Below are positions 11,305 through 22,687 of a stretch of 64,000 bases of DNA, piece by piece. Position 1 is the stretch's first letter, and each line of letters begins with the position of its first letter. A program made the position numbers and the translations under genes. The notes under the pieces are model-generated. The model saw only the letters and a program-made list of their open reading frames with translations, did not search any database and had not been told where the DNA came from. The stretch comes from Knoxdaviesia capensis (lineage: Eukaryota; Ascomycota; Sordariomycetes; Microascales; Gondwanamycetaceae), in the NCBI GenBank assembly GCA_001510575.1, contig LNGK01000008.1, positions 2,745,356-2,809,355 on the forward strand, read 5' to 3'.

Positions 11305-12138
11305 GCTTGCTTCGCTCACTGGGTGGGAAACTAGCGGTTCAGTGGGAATGTTTCGAATGACAAAAGTATGGTGTCCTGTTTGTTTTTATGCATTGGCCGG
11401 CGTTCTTAATCTATAGGTGTTCCTCTTTTGTTTTGCCTTCTTCTACGGTCTTCAATTACCTGAATTTTTTGGTCGTTTTTGATACTTCGTCTTTGGCGGG
11501 CTTGTGATACAGACTGGTTCCAAGTTCACAGTAAATATATTGTGAACTTATCGGATATCAAACATGCTGTCTAATGCTTGAACTTGAAAACCAAAAGAAA
11601 TCGCTATATGAAGTGCGAGCTGTATACAAGAGTTGCCAAATGTTTGGAGTAAGATTGCGTCCAAGAGGCTTCGCCGCCTACTCCGGGACTGCTTGAACGA
11701 CTGGACTGCTTGAACGACTGTTATCAGGGAATATTTTTTTCGGATGGACTAAACCCGCTTGGAAGGCTGGTTGGCCTCGACGTTGGGATCTGCGAAGTCC
11801 GCCCTCGGTTGGTTGGATTTGGGGTTCCATTTCAAGGCACAACAGCGCCGCCCCAATCTAGCTAGGTGACACGAAGAGTTGGTTATAGGTTTAGAGCTTC
11901 TCTGAGCCGCACAACCATCCCGATCGGGTCCAGTTCCAGGAGGACACCGTGTTGGGACGACCTGGCCGGTATGCATTGCCGCAGAAGTTGTAGATAAGGT
12001 GTCAGTGGCAGGAGAATATAACGACCGTGATACTGTGTTGGAAATGTTGTTCTCTCTTTCTCTCTCTCTCTCTCAAAAGAGAAACAACCGGACAATACAC
12101 GAGCCGGTTGCAAACTGTCGACTTTGCCGAGATGCCGT
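11305..12138. other. Convergent intergenic region, no gene seen
   Basis: About 830 bases between LOC1 and the hydrolase gene. It contains a CT microsatellite around 12,057-12,074 and no reading frame with recognisable features. It likely holds the two 3' untranslated regions. Confidence 0.5.
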
Positions 12139-14200
12139 TTAGGTGCTCTCCGGAACAAGCTTCCGGTTCAGTGGCACAAAGTGTGAGCCGTGAAGTGTCG
12201 GGAAGTTGGAGGTCACCGACCCGGCTTTGGCGGGAATAGAGTCAAGGTCAATATCGAAAGCCATCTTGTTCAAGAAATTGCAGATCTGGAGAAAAAGCCG
12301 TATTTGATTAGCACCACGTCGTTCACATCGTAAGCACGGGATGGCGATCTCGCCAAGGGGAGCCGAAAAGGGAACCAAGAACAGGCACAAGTGAAAAACA
12401 CTTACAGGCTTTGCGAACCATCGACCTCCTCCAATCTCAAACCATCCAAGGTGACCGCCCATTGAGGTGGCAACCATTACGGTGTAGGGATTGGCCTTGA
12501 TTTCGTCATATGGCATGGCCTGGTCGAGAGCGATCTATGCAGAGGTGATAACGGTTAGAGGTCTCCTTCGATAGTAGCCTTGACAGTATTGACGGTATAA
12601 TTGTAACATACCGGGTCGTCCTGTGCGTGGATGGCGAGGAACGGGACCCTAATGGCCAATAGCGAGTCCACAGAAGAGGCATCGCGATAGTATGCTCCAA
12701 CAGTTGGATATCCCCAGCATGCACACCTGTAAGACGAGAAATATCGGATTAGCTGTGCTCTAGATTTTGACGGCGCTTTGGGTGTTTTGGGTTTGCAGAA
12801 GGCAATCCTCCACCCCCAGATTGAAACAAAGTATCGGGATTTACTAACTGGATGATCTCGTCAAACTCCCACAAATAGGTAATGGTATCGATTTTGTCAA
12901 AGTCAATGGCCTTGTTATTCGAAAGTGGCTCTTTGTGGTGGTTGGCTAGGATCTTCATGCTTGCTGTAGGCGTAAGCAGGTCATATGCGTGTTAGCAATA
13001 AGCCCTCGCCCCGAACATGAGGGTTCCAGTAAGTCGGCAAGTGAAAGGCCAATATAAACGGGAGCTCGGAATATAGTGGAATGAACTTACACCCAAGAAC
13101 ACGCAGATACACTTCCCGGTGGAAAAATGACGACCGCATGCCTATACTGGCGGCCTCCAGATTAACCGGACTCGAGCAAGAAACCGCGGCCTTGAGAACG
13201 CAGTCGGAGCCCTCTTCACCGACATACTAAGAGGTGAGAGGAGAGCAAGAAGTTAGTAAAAAGTTCGGACCCGGCAGACAAACACTGCATTATCTTGCAG
13301 AGAAGTGACGGTGATGCTAAAACCGGGAAGCAGCCGTCTTACATTTGTGAGGATATTGGCCCCCAACGAGAAGCCCAGGCCAAATAGTGGCCGATTGGGG
13401 AATTTCTGGCGCATCCACTTGATAACCTAGATGTATGAATGAGCCGCGCACGACAGAAGAGTCAGATTTGATGCGGTGTGTCCAAGAGCTTACGATATTC
13501 ATTCACTTTTTGCCTCGCCAGTTTTTCTCTCTTTCTCTGCCATTTTTCTCTTGAATCTCACCTGACGAACATCCCACGTTGCGCGGCCATTATATAGCAC
13601 GTTGGTGGTAATGATACTTCCAGCGCAACCGCGAGAATTCACAACACAAACTTCCCAGTTCCCGCTGTTCACCAGCGGCGCAATGGCATGGCGCAGGTAA
13701 ACCTCATGCGATCCTCCCGAGAGCCCATGAAGGACGATTAGCTGCGGGCGAGAATCATCTGATGCGATTCCGTCAAACTCTTCATCGGAGAAGAAACGGG
13801 TGCGGTGAGGGAGCGTCGTGCGACGGACGGCTTCGGACGGGTGGTTTGCATGAGACGGGACGGCGTCCGGATTCGCAGCCACCGCAGCAGCCTCAGCCTC
13901 GGCGGCCTTGATTTCGGCGGTGCCGGTCACGGCGAAGTCGACGCAGAACGTGCCGTTGTACTGGGGCTGCTCGGCTTCGAAGATGTGGCGGCGGTAGTGG
14001 ATCGGTGGCGCTGCAGTCAGAACAGTGGTTGACACGGTGTGCAGGTGACCGTTAAACATGAGCGGGTTTAGCTGGCAAGGCGGTGTTGACTCCTGGGACA
14101 CGGCAAGAAGGTCGGTGACTTTGCCGGTTGCCCGGTCCCGGAGCGTTACCGGAGACGGAGCATGTGTGTAAGAAATCTTTGCCCGGCCGAGCCACTCCAT
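12139..14200 (-). CDS. Alpha/beta-hydrolase of the Eht1/Eeb1/Mgl2 (EMB8, UPF0017) esterase family
   Basis: Yeast members make or cleave medium-chain ethyl esters and monoacylglycerols. Seven exons join in phase: 14200-13562, 13426-13343, 13226-13091, 12963-12849, 12726-12612, 12534-12406 and 12285-12139, 454 residues, the normal length. Visible features: NPLMFNGHLHTV near residue 45; the oxyanion-side motif LIVLHGLSGGSHEVYLR (about 154-170); VVNSRGCAGS (186-194); nucleophile elbow GFSLGAN with Ser233; WGYPTVGAYYRDASSVDSLL before the acidic residue in HAQDDP (Asp361 or Asp362); and catalytic His391 in SMGGHLGWFE. Exon 4 ends at CA with donor GTTAGT, not at the GTAAAT three bases further on, because only that keeps IIQ-CACWGYP in frame. 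Probably membrane- or lipid-droplet-associated; substrate unknown. Confidence 0.88.
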
Positions 14201-15474
14201 TGCAGATTTTATGGACAAGAGAGAGAAAATAGGTAAGGAATATAGACGAAAGAGAAACTGCACGCAAATGGCGGGGAAAGAAGTGGAACAAATGCTAGAT
14301 GAGAGAGGAAAAAACGAAGGAAGACAGAGAAGAGACAGAAAGACAGAGATAGAGAAATGCAGAAAGAAAGGCAGATAAGAATCAAAAGGAGGGGATTTGA
14401 GATCCTGGCCGAAATGCGACTGGGAAAGAGTGACCGCGAGAAAGATAAAAATAAAAATGGAAAGATGGGGGTATTGAATTACAGCGAATATGCGTGAACC
14501 GAGGCTCACGAACAAAAAGACAAGACAGCCGCCAACACATACAGCAGAGAGAAGAGCAGAGAGAAGAGCAGAGAGAACAGCAGCAAAGACGCGGCCGATC
14601 TTCTGTCTCGAAGTCAAGTTTGAGGGAAGCGAGATTTCTGGGATTCAGTGGAATTTGCGGAAAGGGGCTTTTTCCGACCACGAAACGACCCGCTTTTCTA
14701 GCTAGGCACATCGATGTTCCAGAAACTCCTGAGGACCTTTCGTTTCCATGGACCTGACCTAAAAAGTGCGACGTAAAAGCCAACCCAAAAATGAAGCTAT
14801 TCGCAAGTGGTATCTTCAGGTATCATATCAAATTTGGACGCATCTTTTACTCACTCACCCCCCACCATAAGAAGCTAGAGTACTTTAAGAGCTCCTATTA
14901 GCGTCATCGTCATGCACTTCATTCCCTCCCCATGCACTCACCATAACCAGTGATCACTATGCAGCAACCCTAATTCTCGATAGCTTCATAAGTATAAGTC
15001 CCCTAGATTTACCAGATATCAAGAAACATCAGCCCTTACATACTGAACTAGGTAACTAATAGCTTCTCAGGCACCCATCTCACGATGGTGCCTCGATTAT
15101 AGGAAGGAGCATGTTATCTCTCAGCTGAAGTCGGTGAGGTAAGGAAGCTACGGAAGATGTCTATGACTTACTCATTACGTGATATAAGACGGGTTTCCTC
15201 TGCTGTTCATATTGCGGGTCCTCTTCTCTGAACGCATTTAGTCGTGAACATAGTCCTGGCTATGAGCATTGAGAATATCTAGGCTTCTGTGTCTGTGATC
15301 ACTCTATCTCCTGGTTCTAGCTCTGCTCCCTCAGGCTCTCTCTATCAGTCTTCTTCTCATTTTGTTTTTCTTCTGTACTCCCCCGTGAGATCTTCTGTAT
15401 CCATGCTTCTTCTTCCTTACCCTAGTGCTCTACTTCACTTTCTATCTGCATCCCACGCTGTTCAAACTGTGAAG
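14201..15474. other. Divergent intergenic region before the NTPase-nuclease gene
   Basis: About 1.27 kb. It contains the purine-rich antisense of the hydrolase leader (14,220-14,600), a 12-bp tandem repeat at 14543-14578, and an AT-richer segment at about 14,800-15,280 with no reading frame of note. A GTG-initiated extension of the downstream ORF reaches 15289 but is low-complexity and is treated as leader. Confidence 0.5.
14543..14578. repeat. 12-bp tandem repeat, three copies
   Basis: The unit AGCAGAGAGAAG is repeated three times with one change in the last base of the final copy. It lies in the hydrolase 5' leader on the opposite strand. Confidence 0.85.
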
Positions 15475-18105
15475 ATGGCCGACCTTCGAGACTTGGTGGC
15501 CAAATGGCGCCTCTGCACATCGACTCAGGAGTTGGGCAAGCTTGCACAGTGGCCAGAACATCTTGTCGATCCTTTGAACTCTAACGAAACTGGGTCGGTT
15601 ACCAGCGACATTGCTAAAGAGGCAACTTTATTTCTATGCGCATTTTGGTCCAAGCTAATCCTCCGACCGCCGGAAATTGAGCTCTCTCCTAGCATAACGA
15701 GTCACATTGCTAGATTATTGGATGCAAATGCAACATCAAAGGACATTGTGGACGAACGGGTCGCTCTCTGGCTAAAGCTCTATCCCATTGTTGGCGGAAC
15801 CTCCAAAGAGCCTGGCCTTTGGGATGATACCATTTCAGCGTTAGAGGATCTCATTGCCTTTTTCTCTGATAGCCGGACATCGCCCAGCCCGATTCAGGTC
15901 GACTGGCGTTCAGTCGAAATCGCCTTTTGTCAAGACGAACGCCTAAGTCCAGGAGCCAACACGCCGTCCAGTGCCAACCTATTGAGACTTCTTCTGGGCT
16001 ACCAGAAGCAATTCCGGACCTCCTCGGAGTATTGGTGTCCGTATACCGCCGTGATTGGGCCATCAGGGATTGGCAAATCATTTGCTGTTGGCCAACTGGC
16101 CCGACGACATGGCTACTATGTTGTGTACACCTCCTTTTCCCCCGAGACTTCTTACAGCTTTCCTCGTCGTTCACCCTTAGCCGATCTCATCCCCACGACT
16201 GTCAGTGACCAGAAGTCACTTGAAGTCTTGTGGACGCGGTTTGTGCTTTTTCAACTGGAAATTGCGGCGGCCTGCAGAGACCAGGGGTTTTCTCCTGCAG
16301 ATCTATTCGACACATTGTCCTTGGTCAGAAACCGAGAAAAGGTTGACCAGTTAAGACAGTATTTCGTGTCCAACACTTCGCAGGCTGAACTGGCAGGCCC
16401 ATCCGCGTCTTTCTCGACAACCTCCTCATTTTTTCGCAACATCATCGCTGCCTGGAAGGCAGATATAACTCTTGGTGCCGCCTCCAGCCAGACCACTACC
16501 ACAGCAGCCACACAAGACCTGGAAGCCCCAGCCAAAGGGAAACCTATCTTTCTGTGCTTTGATGAAGCACGATACCTCACTGACTCCCCAGACGGGATTG
16601 TCTTCCGAGCGCTCAGAACTGCGCTAGGACGTGTTTCTCGATCCAGCCAGTATGCGTTTTTTGCCGTCATGCTTGACACTGCTGCCAGGGTGGCGACATT
16701 TTCCCCTCTAGATTGGCTGGACCCAAGTGTAAAACACCGAAGAGCAACTGCATCGAAACTGTTCAAGCCGTTCTTCTTTTTCACGTCCCTGGATTCATAT
16801 GCCTGCCGGTTCTACCAGGCCAGCGTTTTCAATGTCTCCTGGGATCGCGTCTTACGCTACGGAAGGCCACTCTGGGGGGCCTTGTTGGAGTCTGGAGAGA
16901 AAAACGATGAAGTCCTGGATCTTGCATCTCTGAAGACGAACCCCCAGGCACAGATCCCCCCCGGCCAGCCTTCCACTGTGAAATACCTGGCTCTCCTGTC
17001 CTACAGGGTCGGATTCTATGTTGGCAACAACTCAGCGGCGGAAAAGCTCGTTTCCGGGTGGCTCCGGTGTGTCTTTGACATCTCTGACAACCGCGCTGTT
17101 ATCAAGACTACACAGCCTAGTGAGCCGATTCTGGCCATGGTGGCCAAGCGTCATATCGAGTCCGAGTCCTGGGCCAAGGTGCTCACCGACTTTTCCGCAG
17201 CGATTAGCGATGGCGTTGTCAACAAGGGAGACACCGGCGAGATTGTCGGGTCAATAGTCCTGCTGGTTGCTTGTGACGTTAGTTACAATGACGATTGGAT
17301 GGAGCCGGTCCCTGTCCATCATTATCTGGAAAAGCTTGTGGGAACCCAAGCGAGAGACGAGATTTACAGACACACGGGCCCGTCTTCGACAGGAAATCGG
17401 GTTCTCAATGAAGGTGTGGTCTTCTTCAACCACGTAACGCGGCTGGTCGAGCCGCCATCTTTCAATACGTTGTGCGCAGCATTTTCGCGGTGTGCAGCGC
17501 TGTTTCTCCCCGAACGGTTCCCTGGCGCAGACATTCTGATCCCGATCCGGGTCGGTAAGTCTTCTGCTGATTGGACAATGTCGTTTATCGCAGTTCAGGT
17601 CAAGAATCGTGAGCGTCAGTACCCGACCGCTGCCTTGCGCCGTGCCGCTTCAGCCTTCATGGATAGCGTGCAAGCCGAGGTCCGGCTAGACGACGGTGTT
17701 TCCTGCGTCGGGATCATGATGTGTGTGGGTGGGAGGACTGCTAGACCCCAAGATAAGGAGGTCACGGTAGTTGAGCGGCCCCCGGGAGCACGCCAGGCTT
17801 CTGCCAGCTCCAACAACGACACCGAGCCCGGATCCCGCAAGAAAGCGCGAGTGCCTGACCGAGCCGTGGTTCTCGCAGTGGGTCTTAGTGCACGCACGTA
17901 CCCGTGTCTGGCAGAAATGGACGCGAAGCAGCAAGAGGCATGGGAGAGGCGCTGGATTCAGGGTAGAGACGATGCCAATGAACCACAGCCGATGTTGATG
18001 GAGGAGGTGTTGGAGATGGTGGCTTCGGCTGTGTATATAGACCGGCAGGCATTTAATGAGGGTGTTGTTGGAGAACGAGGATGGACAATGGGAAATGAAG
18101 AATGA
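15475..18105 (+). CDS. P-loop NTPase with C-terminal PD-(D/E)XK-like nuclease motif (Crinkler-type NTPase-REase architecture)
   Basis: An intron-free gene for 876 residues. The start MADLRDLVAKW is the ATG at 15475; an in-frame ATG at 15403 and the frame back to 15289 add only hydrophobic low-complexity sequence. Residues about 1-190 form a helical N-terminal region. Walker A is GPSGIGKS (195-202), followed by YYVVYTSFSPETSYSFP and RSPLADL; Walker B is IFLCFDEA with Asp363/Glu364. A putative nuclease core follows: GADILIPIRV with Asp686, then FIAVQVKNR with Gln708-x-Lys710, a D...QxK pattern typical of the restriction-endonuclease-like fold. The order NTPase then nuclease matches Crinkler-type proteins known from oomycetes, chytrids and other fungi, where they are effectors or conflict-type elements. 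All motifs appear intact. No signal peptide is visible. Function here is unknown, and other AAA-like fungal families remain possible. Confidence 0.6.
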   Translation: MADLRDLVAKWRLCTSTQELGKLAQWPEHLVDPLNSNETGSVTSDIAKEATLFLCAFWSKLILRPPEIELSPSITSHIARLLDANATSKDIVDERVALWLKLYPIVGGTSKEPGLWDDTISALEDLIAFFSDSRTSPSPIQVDWRSVEIAFCQDERLSPGANTPSSANLLRLLLGYQKQFRTSSEYWCPYTAVIGPSGIGKSFAVGQLARRHGYYVVYTSFSPETSYSFPRRSPLADLIPTTVSDQKSLEVLWTRFVLFQLEIAAACRDQGFSPADLFDTLSLVRNREKVDQLRQYFVSNTSQAELAGPSASFSTTSSFFRNIIAAWKADITLGAASSQTTTTAATQDLEAPAKGKPIFLCFDEARYLTDSPDGIVFRALRTALGRVSRSSQYAFFAVMLDTAARVATFSPLDWLDPSVKHRRATASKLFKPFFFFTSLDSYACRFYQASVFNVSWDRVLRYGRPLWGALLESGEKNDEVLDLASLKTNPQAQIPPGQPSTVKYLALLSYRVGFYVGNNSAAEKLVSGWLRCVFDISDNRAVIKTTQPSEPILAMVAKRHIESESWAKVLTDFSAAISDGVVNKGDTGEIVGSIVLLVACDVSYNDDWMEPVPVHHYLEKLVGTQARDEIYRHTGPSSTGNRVLNEGVVFFNHVTRLVEPPSFNTLCAAFSRCAALFLPERFPGADILIPIRVGKSSADWTMSFIAVQVKNRERQYPTAALRRAASAFMDSVQAEVRLDDGVSCVGIMMCVGGRTARPQDKEVTVVERPPGARQASASSNNDTEPGSRKKARVPDRAVVLAVGLSARTYPCLAEMDAKQQEAWERRWIQGRDDANEPQPMLMEEVLEMVASAVYIDRQAFNEGVVGERGWTMGNEE

Positions 18106-18208
18106 CTTCATGCATTATACCTCGTTCTTAGAGAATAACTCTACCAAAATCATTATGGAAAGCAGCCCTCTGAACTTTGACTGATGTTTGTATGCAGTGT
18201 GAAATGAA

Positions 18209-18308
18209 TGTGGCGACCACACATAGAACCACTACGCCACAATGCAAAATGTGAACATGCTCACTAAGCAGCAACGTAGTCGGTAGCTATATGCGATCCA
18301 CTGCCGCA
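18209..18308. repeat. Direct repeat, copy 1
   Basis: It matches 18559-18658 base for base except one position (18301, C versus G). It includes a 7-bp inverted repeat, TGTGGCG...CGCCACA, with a 19-base loop. This copy lacks the B-box-like sequence found beside copy 2. Confidence 0.9.
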
Positions 18309-18519
18309 CACCCCCCCAGTTATCGAAGGCTACTCCACGGGCCTGACGACTGGACTAACACACAAGGTGGACGCACTTTCTCAGCTCTAAGTCTTAGGGC
18401 TTCTTGGCCAGCCGTGGGTTCTTATCGGCCTACCTGCTTATGCTAAAGTGTTCCGATGCCTGTCATGTGATAGCTGGGATGCGCACTGAAAATAGATAGC
18501 AACATAAATGGAAGTTGCA

Positions 18520-18658
18520 GGTCGTGTTCTCGAACAGAGGACCTTCCGGGCTCATAACTGTGGCGACCACACATAGAACCACTACGCCACAATGCAAAAT
18601 GTGAACATGCTCACTAAGCAGCAACGTAGTCGGTAGCTATATGCGATCCAGTGCCGCA
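18520..18658 (-). repeat. Direct repeat copy 2 with tRNA-like Pol III boxes (possible SINE or tRNA relic)
   Basis: Bases 18559-18658 repeat 18209-18308. Read on the minus strand, TGGCGTAGTGG resembles a tRNA A-box and, about 43 bases on, TGTTCGAGAAC resembles a B-box (GGTTCGANNCC). Spacing suits a Pol III internal promoter. I could not fold a full cloverleaf: the T-stem does not pair and the acceptor stem is weak. So a tRNA-derived SINE or a decayed tRNA is more likely than a working tRNA. Confidence 0.4.
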
Positions 18659-19109
18659 ATGAAGTGTGAAGCTTAGGTGGGGATATGTGAGCACTAGGGT
18701 TACAGCAGTGAGTATGGGCGACTTTCTAGGGTTAGTGCTAAACGCCGTGTAAATATCGGTTCATAAGTCCCTAGTCGTTCAAACGCCAAAAGAAAAGCCG
18801 GGCTTTGTACCAAAATTGGCCCCAAGCAAAAAAGTCACAGCCAAAAGTCACGTCCAGAAAAATGGATGGGAAAATCTCTTGAGGAAGAAGGGGAGAGAAA
18901 ACCAAGAAAGCTACGATCATCCAAGTTCCTTTTCCCTTTCTTACCATCTCGTATGCTAAGATCAATGCATGAATAATATATTGGCTATACTTTCTCTTTT
19001 CATTTCTGTCTTCTATTGCACCATCTAATCTAGTCTTATCCATCCACAAATCACCAACTCTCTCCATCCTCTCCGCTCATATCAACCTCTTTTCAGACAA
19101 CTCGCGGCC

Positions 19110-22100
19110 ATGACCCGCGATCGTCTTGCAGGCGACGACCGACGAGCTCGGAGTCGGCCGGCTGGCGAATTCGACGACAGTCGCGGACCAGCAGAGCCAG
19201 AGAAACGACGGCCGGGATCGTCGTCTTCGCACGGCGACCGAGATAGAGACCACGGGCGAGAGCGCGACCGCCATCGCGAGCGAGACCGAGACCGAGGCCG
19301 TGACCACTCGTCGTCCTCGCGACATCGAGACAGCGCGAGTCATCGCCATCGGGGCCGGCAGAACGACCGTTTCTCTTCGTCTTCGACATCGGCACGACCG
19401 GCCGACCGGACAGCGCAGTTCGGCGCTCCGCCTCCCCCTCCGCCACCTCCGCCGCCAATGTCGCCCGGGGGTGGCAACAGCCGCGCCAACAGCAGCCGCC
19501 ACGATGCGTCGGTCGACCGGTCGACACACTCGTCTCGCCGCCGGAAGGACGGCGCGTTCCGTGGCGACGCCGATACCCCGGGGGAGAAGGGAGGCAATGC
19601 CGGCGCGCGGCGGCGGGAGTCGACTGAAGGGAGCCTGGGAGGAGGAGGAGGAGGAGGGCCGCCCAACGCCCTGATCTCGCCACACTCGAAGCGCCAGCGC
19701 AGCGTCAGTCCATCGGAGAACCCATCGTCGCAGCGGAAACGATCGAGACGCGACCGCGACCGTGACCGGTCCCGCAAGGACCGGCGGGACTCGAAAGCGG
19801 GCGGCGGAGACTCGGAGCAGAAGAACCGGCACAAGTCGAACAACGATTCGCGAGGCGGGCAGCGGGGATACTCCGATCGCGATGGGGCAAAGGGCGGAGC
19901 GGGCGATGATTGGCGGTCGGCGTCGCCGATGCATGGCGTCCAACCTACGCACGAGAGCACCACTGCTAGTGATGCGCGGCCTGCGTCACGTGGCAGCTCG
20001 CCACACGATTCGACGTCAAGACAACAAGACGTCGCGTCTCCGCAGTATCGGCGAGGTGGTGGCGGCGGTGGCCAGCCACGGGCGTCGAGCCCACACAGTC
20101 CCGGGGAACAACAATCTCGACGCCGTTCGGGCGGCGGCGGCGGCGGTGGTGGATCGGGGTTCCCACCCAGATCGCCGCGTGCGGGAGGTGCGAAACGGTC
20201 TGTTCGGAAAGGCAGAAATAAGGATGATCGCCACCGCAAAGACCAGGATTTCGCATCCGGTGCCAACAGTATCGAAGTCAACATGGCCGCTAGATTGGCT
20301 GCTGTCAAGACCAACAATGGCAACAATCGGGGGCGGTCACGGTCTCCACTGCGGGATGGTCCGACTGCGAACTCGTTTCATTCTCCGTCTCACCAGTCTC
20401 CTTTAACGAACCTAGCTGCGGGTTCATCAAATGCTCACTTCTCTCCCTCTACGTAAGTTTCCCTTTCTCTATTATCCCTCCTTCAAACACCTGCCATTGT
20501 CCCGCCAGTTCTAACCCTCGTTACAGTCACTCCGAATCACACCAATCAACATCTCAAGGCCCGATCACAAGCCAGCAGAGCTCCCAGCCCATCTGGAGCA
20601 CATCTCCGCCACCTTCGGCTCCCACTGGCCCCGCCAGTCAGTTCGCGCGACGCGGATCCTCAAAGGCCGGTAACAACGGCCAGCGCGCAAGCGCGTTTTC
20701 GCGGGCCGGCTCCGGGTTCAAAACCGCCTGGAACGGGAGTGGTGGCAAACCCGAACCGACTAACTCCCAGGAGGCGGAAGGATCAGACACCCGGCCCTCC
20801 AGTCCTTCCGGCCAGCAGCAGCAAGACCCTGCCGCCAAGTCAGAGAGCCGATCATGGTTCGACCGGCCGCTTGCGAACCCGGCCAAACCATCTCTTGGTA
20901 GCGACCAGCAACAGCCGCCACAGCAGGACGAGCAACAGCAGCACGACGAAAGCAATGACTCCAGTCAGATGCCCCCGCCCGATCGTACTGCCGCCGCTCA
21001 ACCACAGTCCACCACCAAGTTCAGCTTCGCGTTCAAGTCGGCGAAAGTAACGCCGGCGGCACCGAAGCCGGAGATTTCACAGATTTTAAGCGCAGCCCCC
21101 TCGAAGCCTGCTGCTGCCCAATCCCACTCCCAATCCCAGTCGCACTCTGACCATAGCCGCAGAGACCAGGATCAGGATGACCGAGACCGTGGTCGCCGCG
21201 GATCGGAGCGGAACGATCCTCCCCGCAATGCTCCGACGGAGCCTGCGTCTGCACGGCGGCAGACAGAGCAGCGTGGTCGTGAACAACAGCAGCAGCAACA
21301 GCCACGGCCTCCGCGGATGCGCATGGTTAAGCGCATTTTGCGCACCGCGAAGCCTCGGAAGAAGCTACCGGAGGACCTGGCCTGCTCGGAATCGGTGTAC
21401 TTCCGCAAGCCCGGAAATGAGTCTGTCGTTGGATCGGGCACGTACGGCAAGGTGTTCAAGGGCCATCACGTCTACTCGAACACGCTGGTGGCTCTGAAGC
21501 GCATTCGCATGGAGGGCGAGCGTGACGGATTCCCAGTGACGGCGGTGCGCGAGATCAAGATCCTGCAGAGCCTTCGCCACACCAACATCGTCAGTCTGCT
21601 GGAGGTGATGGTGGAGAAGAACGACTGCTTCATGGTGTTCGAGTACCTCGCGCACGACTTGACGGGACTGCTCAACCACCCGACGTTCCAACTGGACGCG
21701 GCGCAGAAGAAGCACATGGGCCAGCAGCTGTTCGAGGCGCTGGACTACCTGCATAAGCGCGGCGTCCTGCACCGCGACATCAAAGCGGCGAACATCCTGG
21801 TCAGCAAGGACGGCATCCTCAAGCTGGCGGACTTTGGGCTGGCGCGCTTCTATGCGAAGCGCCACCACCACCTGGACTACACCAACCGCATCATCACCAT
21901 CTGGTACCGGCCGCCGGAGCTGCTGCTGGGCGAGACGCGCTACAGCGGGCCCGTCGACGTGTGGAGCGCGGCGTGCGTGCTGGTGGAGATCTTCACGCGC
22001 ACGCCGGTGTTCCCGGGCGACGGCACCGAGGCGAACCAGCTCGACAAGATCTTCGAGGTGCTCGGCACGCCCGACCGCGCGGCGTGGCCGCAGGCGTCCG

Positions 22101-22687
22101 AGCTGCCGTGGTGGGAGCTCCTGGCGCCGGCCCACACGCGGCCGAGCGTGTTCCGCGAGCGCTACGCCGACCGCGTGTCGCCCGCGGCGTTCGAGCTGCT
22201 GGCGAGCATGTTCCAGTACAACCCGCTGCACCGGCCGTCAGCCGCCGAGGTGCTGGCCCACCCGTACTTCGCCACTGAGGACCCGCCGCCGCGCCAGGCT
22301 GTCGAGCTGGCGGAGATTGACGGCGACTGGCACGAGTTCGAGTCCAAGGCGCTGCGGCGGGAGGCCCGGCGCGCGGCGACTACGTCGGCGGGCGCGCCGG
22401 CTGCGAAGGAATCGGGCCGGTCGCAGAAGCAGCAGCAGCAGCAGCGGAAGCCGGTCGCCGAGGCCGTCCTGGAGCCACCGGCCGCGTTCGAGGGACACAA
22501 GATCGCGTCTGGAGACCTGCCGAAGACGGCCGAGGAGCCTAAGCCCACGACTATCACCACCCAGGAGACTCTCGAGGCTGAAATCGTCGTTGCAGCTACT
22601 GAGGAGGCCGAGATCGTGGTCGCCACAACCACTTCGACCTCCATTCAGATATCTCCGGCCCAAGAACCGCAGGTCACGGCGGTTTAA
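19110..22687 (+). CDS. CTK1: CTK1/Cdk12-type RNA polymerase II CTD kinase
   Basis: The catalytic subunit of the CTDK-I complex, which phosphorylates Ser2 of the Pol II C-terminal domain in the nucleus. Exons are 19110-20452 and 20527-22687 (intron 74 nt), 1,167 residues, much longer than yeast Ctk1 (528). The first ~740 residues are disordered: RD/RE and RS repeats, a ten-proline run, poly-Gly and poly-Gln. The kinase domain spans about 740-1040: glycine loop GSGTYGKV (750-757), Lys772 in VALKRI, cyclin-binding helix PVTAVRE (784-790; PITAIRE in relatives), catalytic HRDIKAANIL with Asp865, DFG at 883-885, and IITIWYRPPELLLG. The order and the PITAIRE-like helix separate it from Bur1/Cdk9. 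The C-terminal ~120 residues are low-complexity. GC is very high in the kinase exon. Confidence 0.9.

Larger units (their letters stand above)
18106..19109. other. Intergenic region with direct repeats, before CTK1
   Basis: No coding sequence is supported. The left half contains two near-identical 100-bp repeats 350 bases apart and a tRNA-like minus-strand segment (separate entries). The right half, from about 18,770, is the CTK1 leader: CT-rich, with no reading frame of note. Confidence 0.55.

Noticed and set aside
13499..14617. Upstream extension of the hydrolase frame with a hydrophobic N-terminus
   Set aside because: The conserved protein starts at MEWLGRAKISY; the extension is CT-rich leader, and the frame also runs into intron 1 at its other end.
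21365..22231. 288-residue minus ORF opposite the CTK1 kinase domain
   Set aside because: Antisense shadow in very GC-rich coding sequence.
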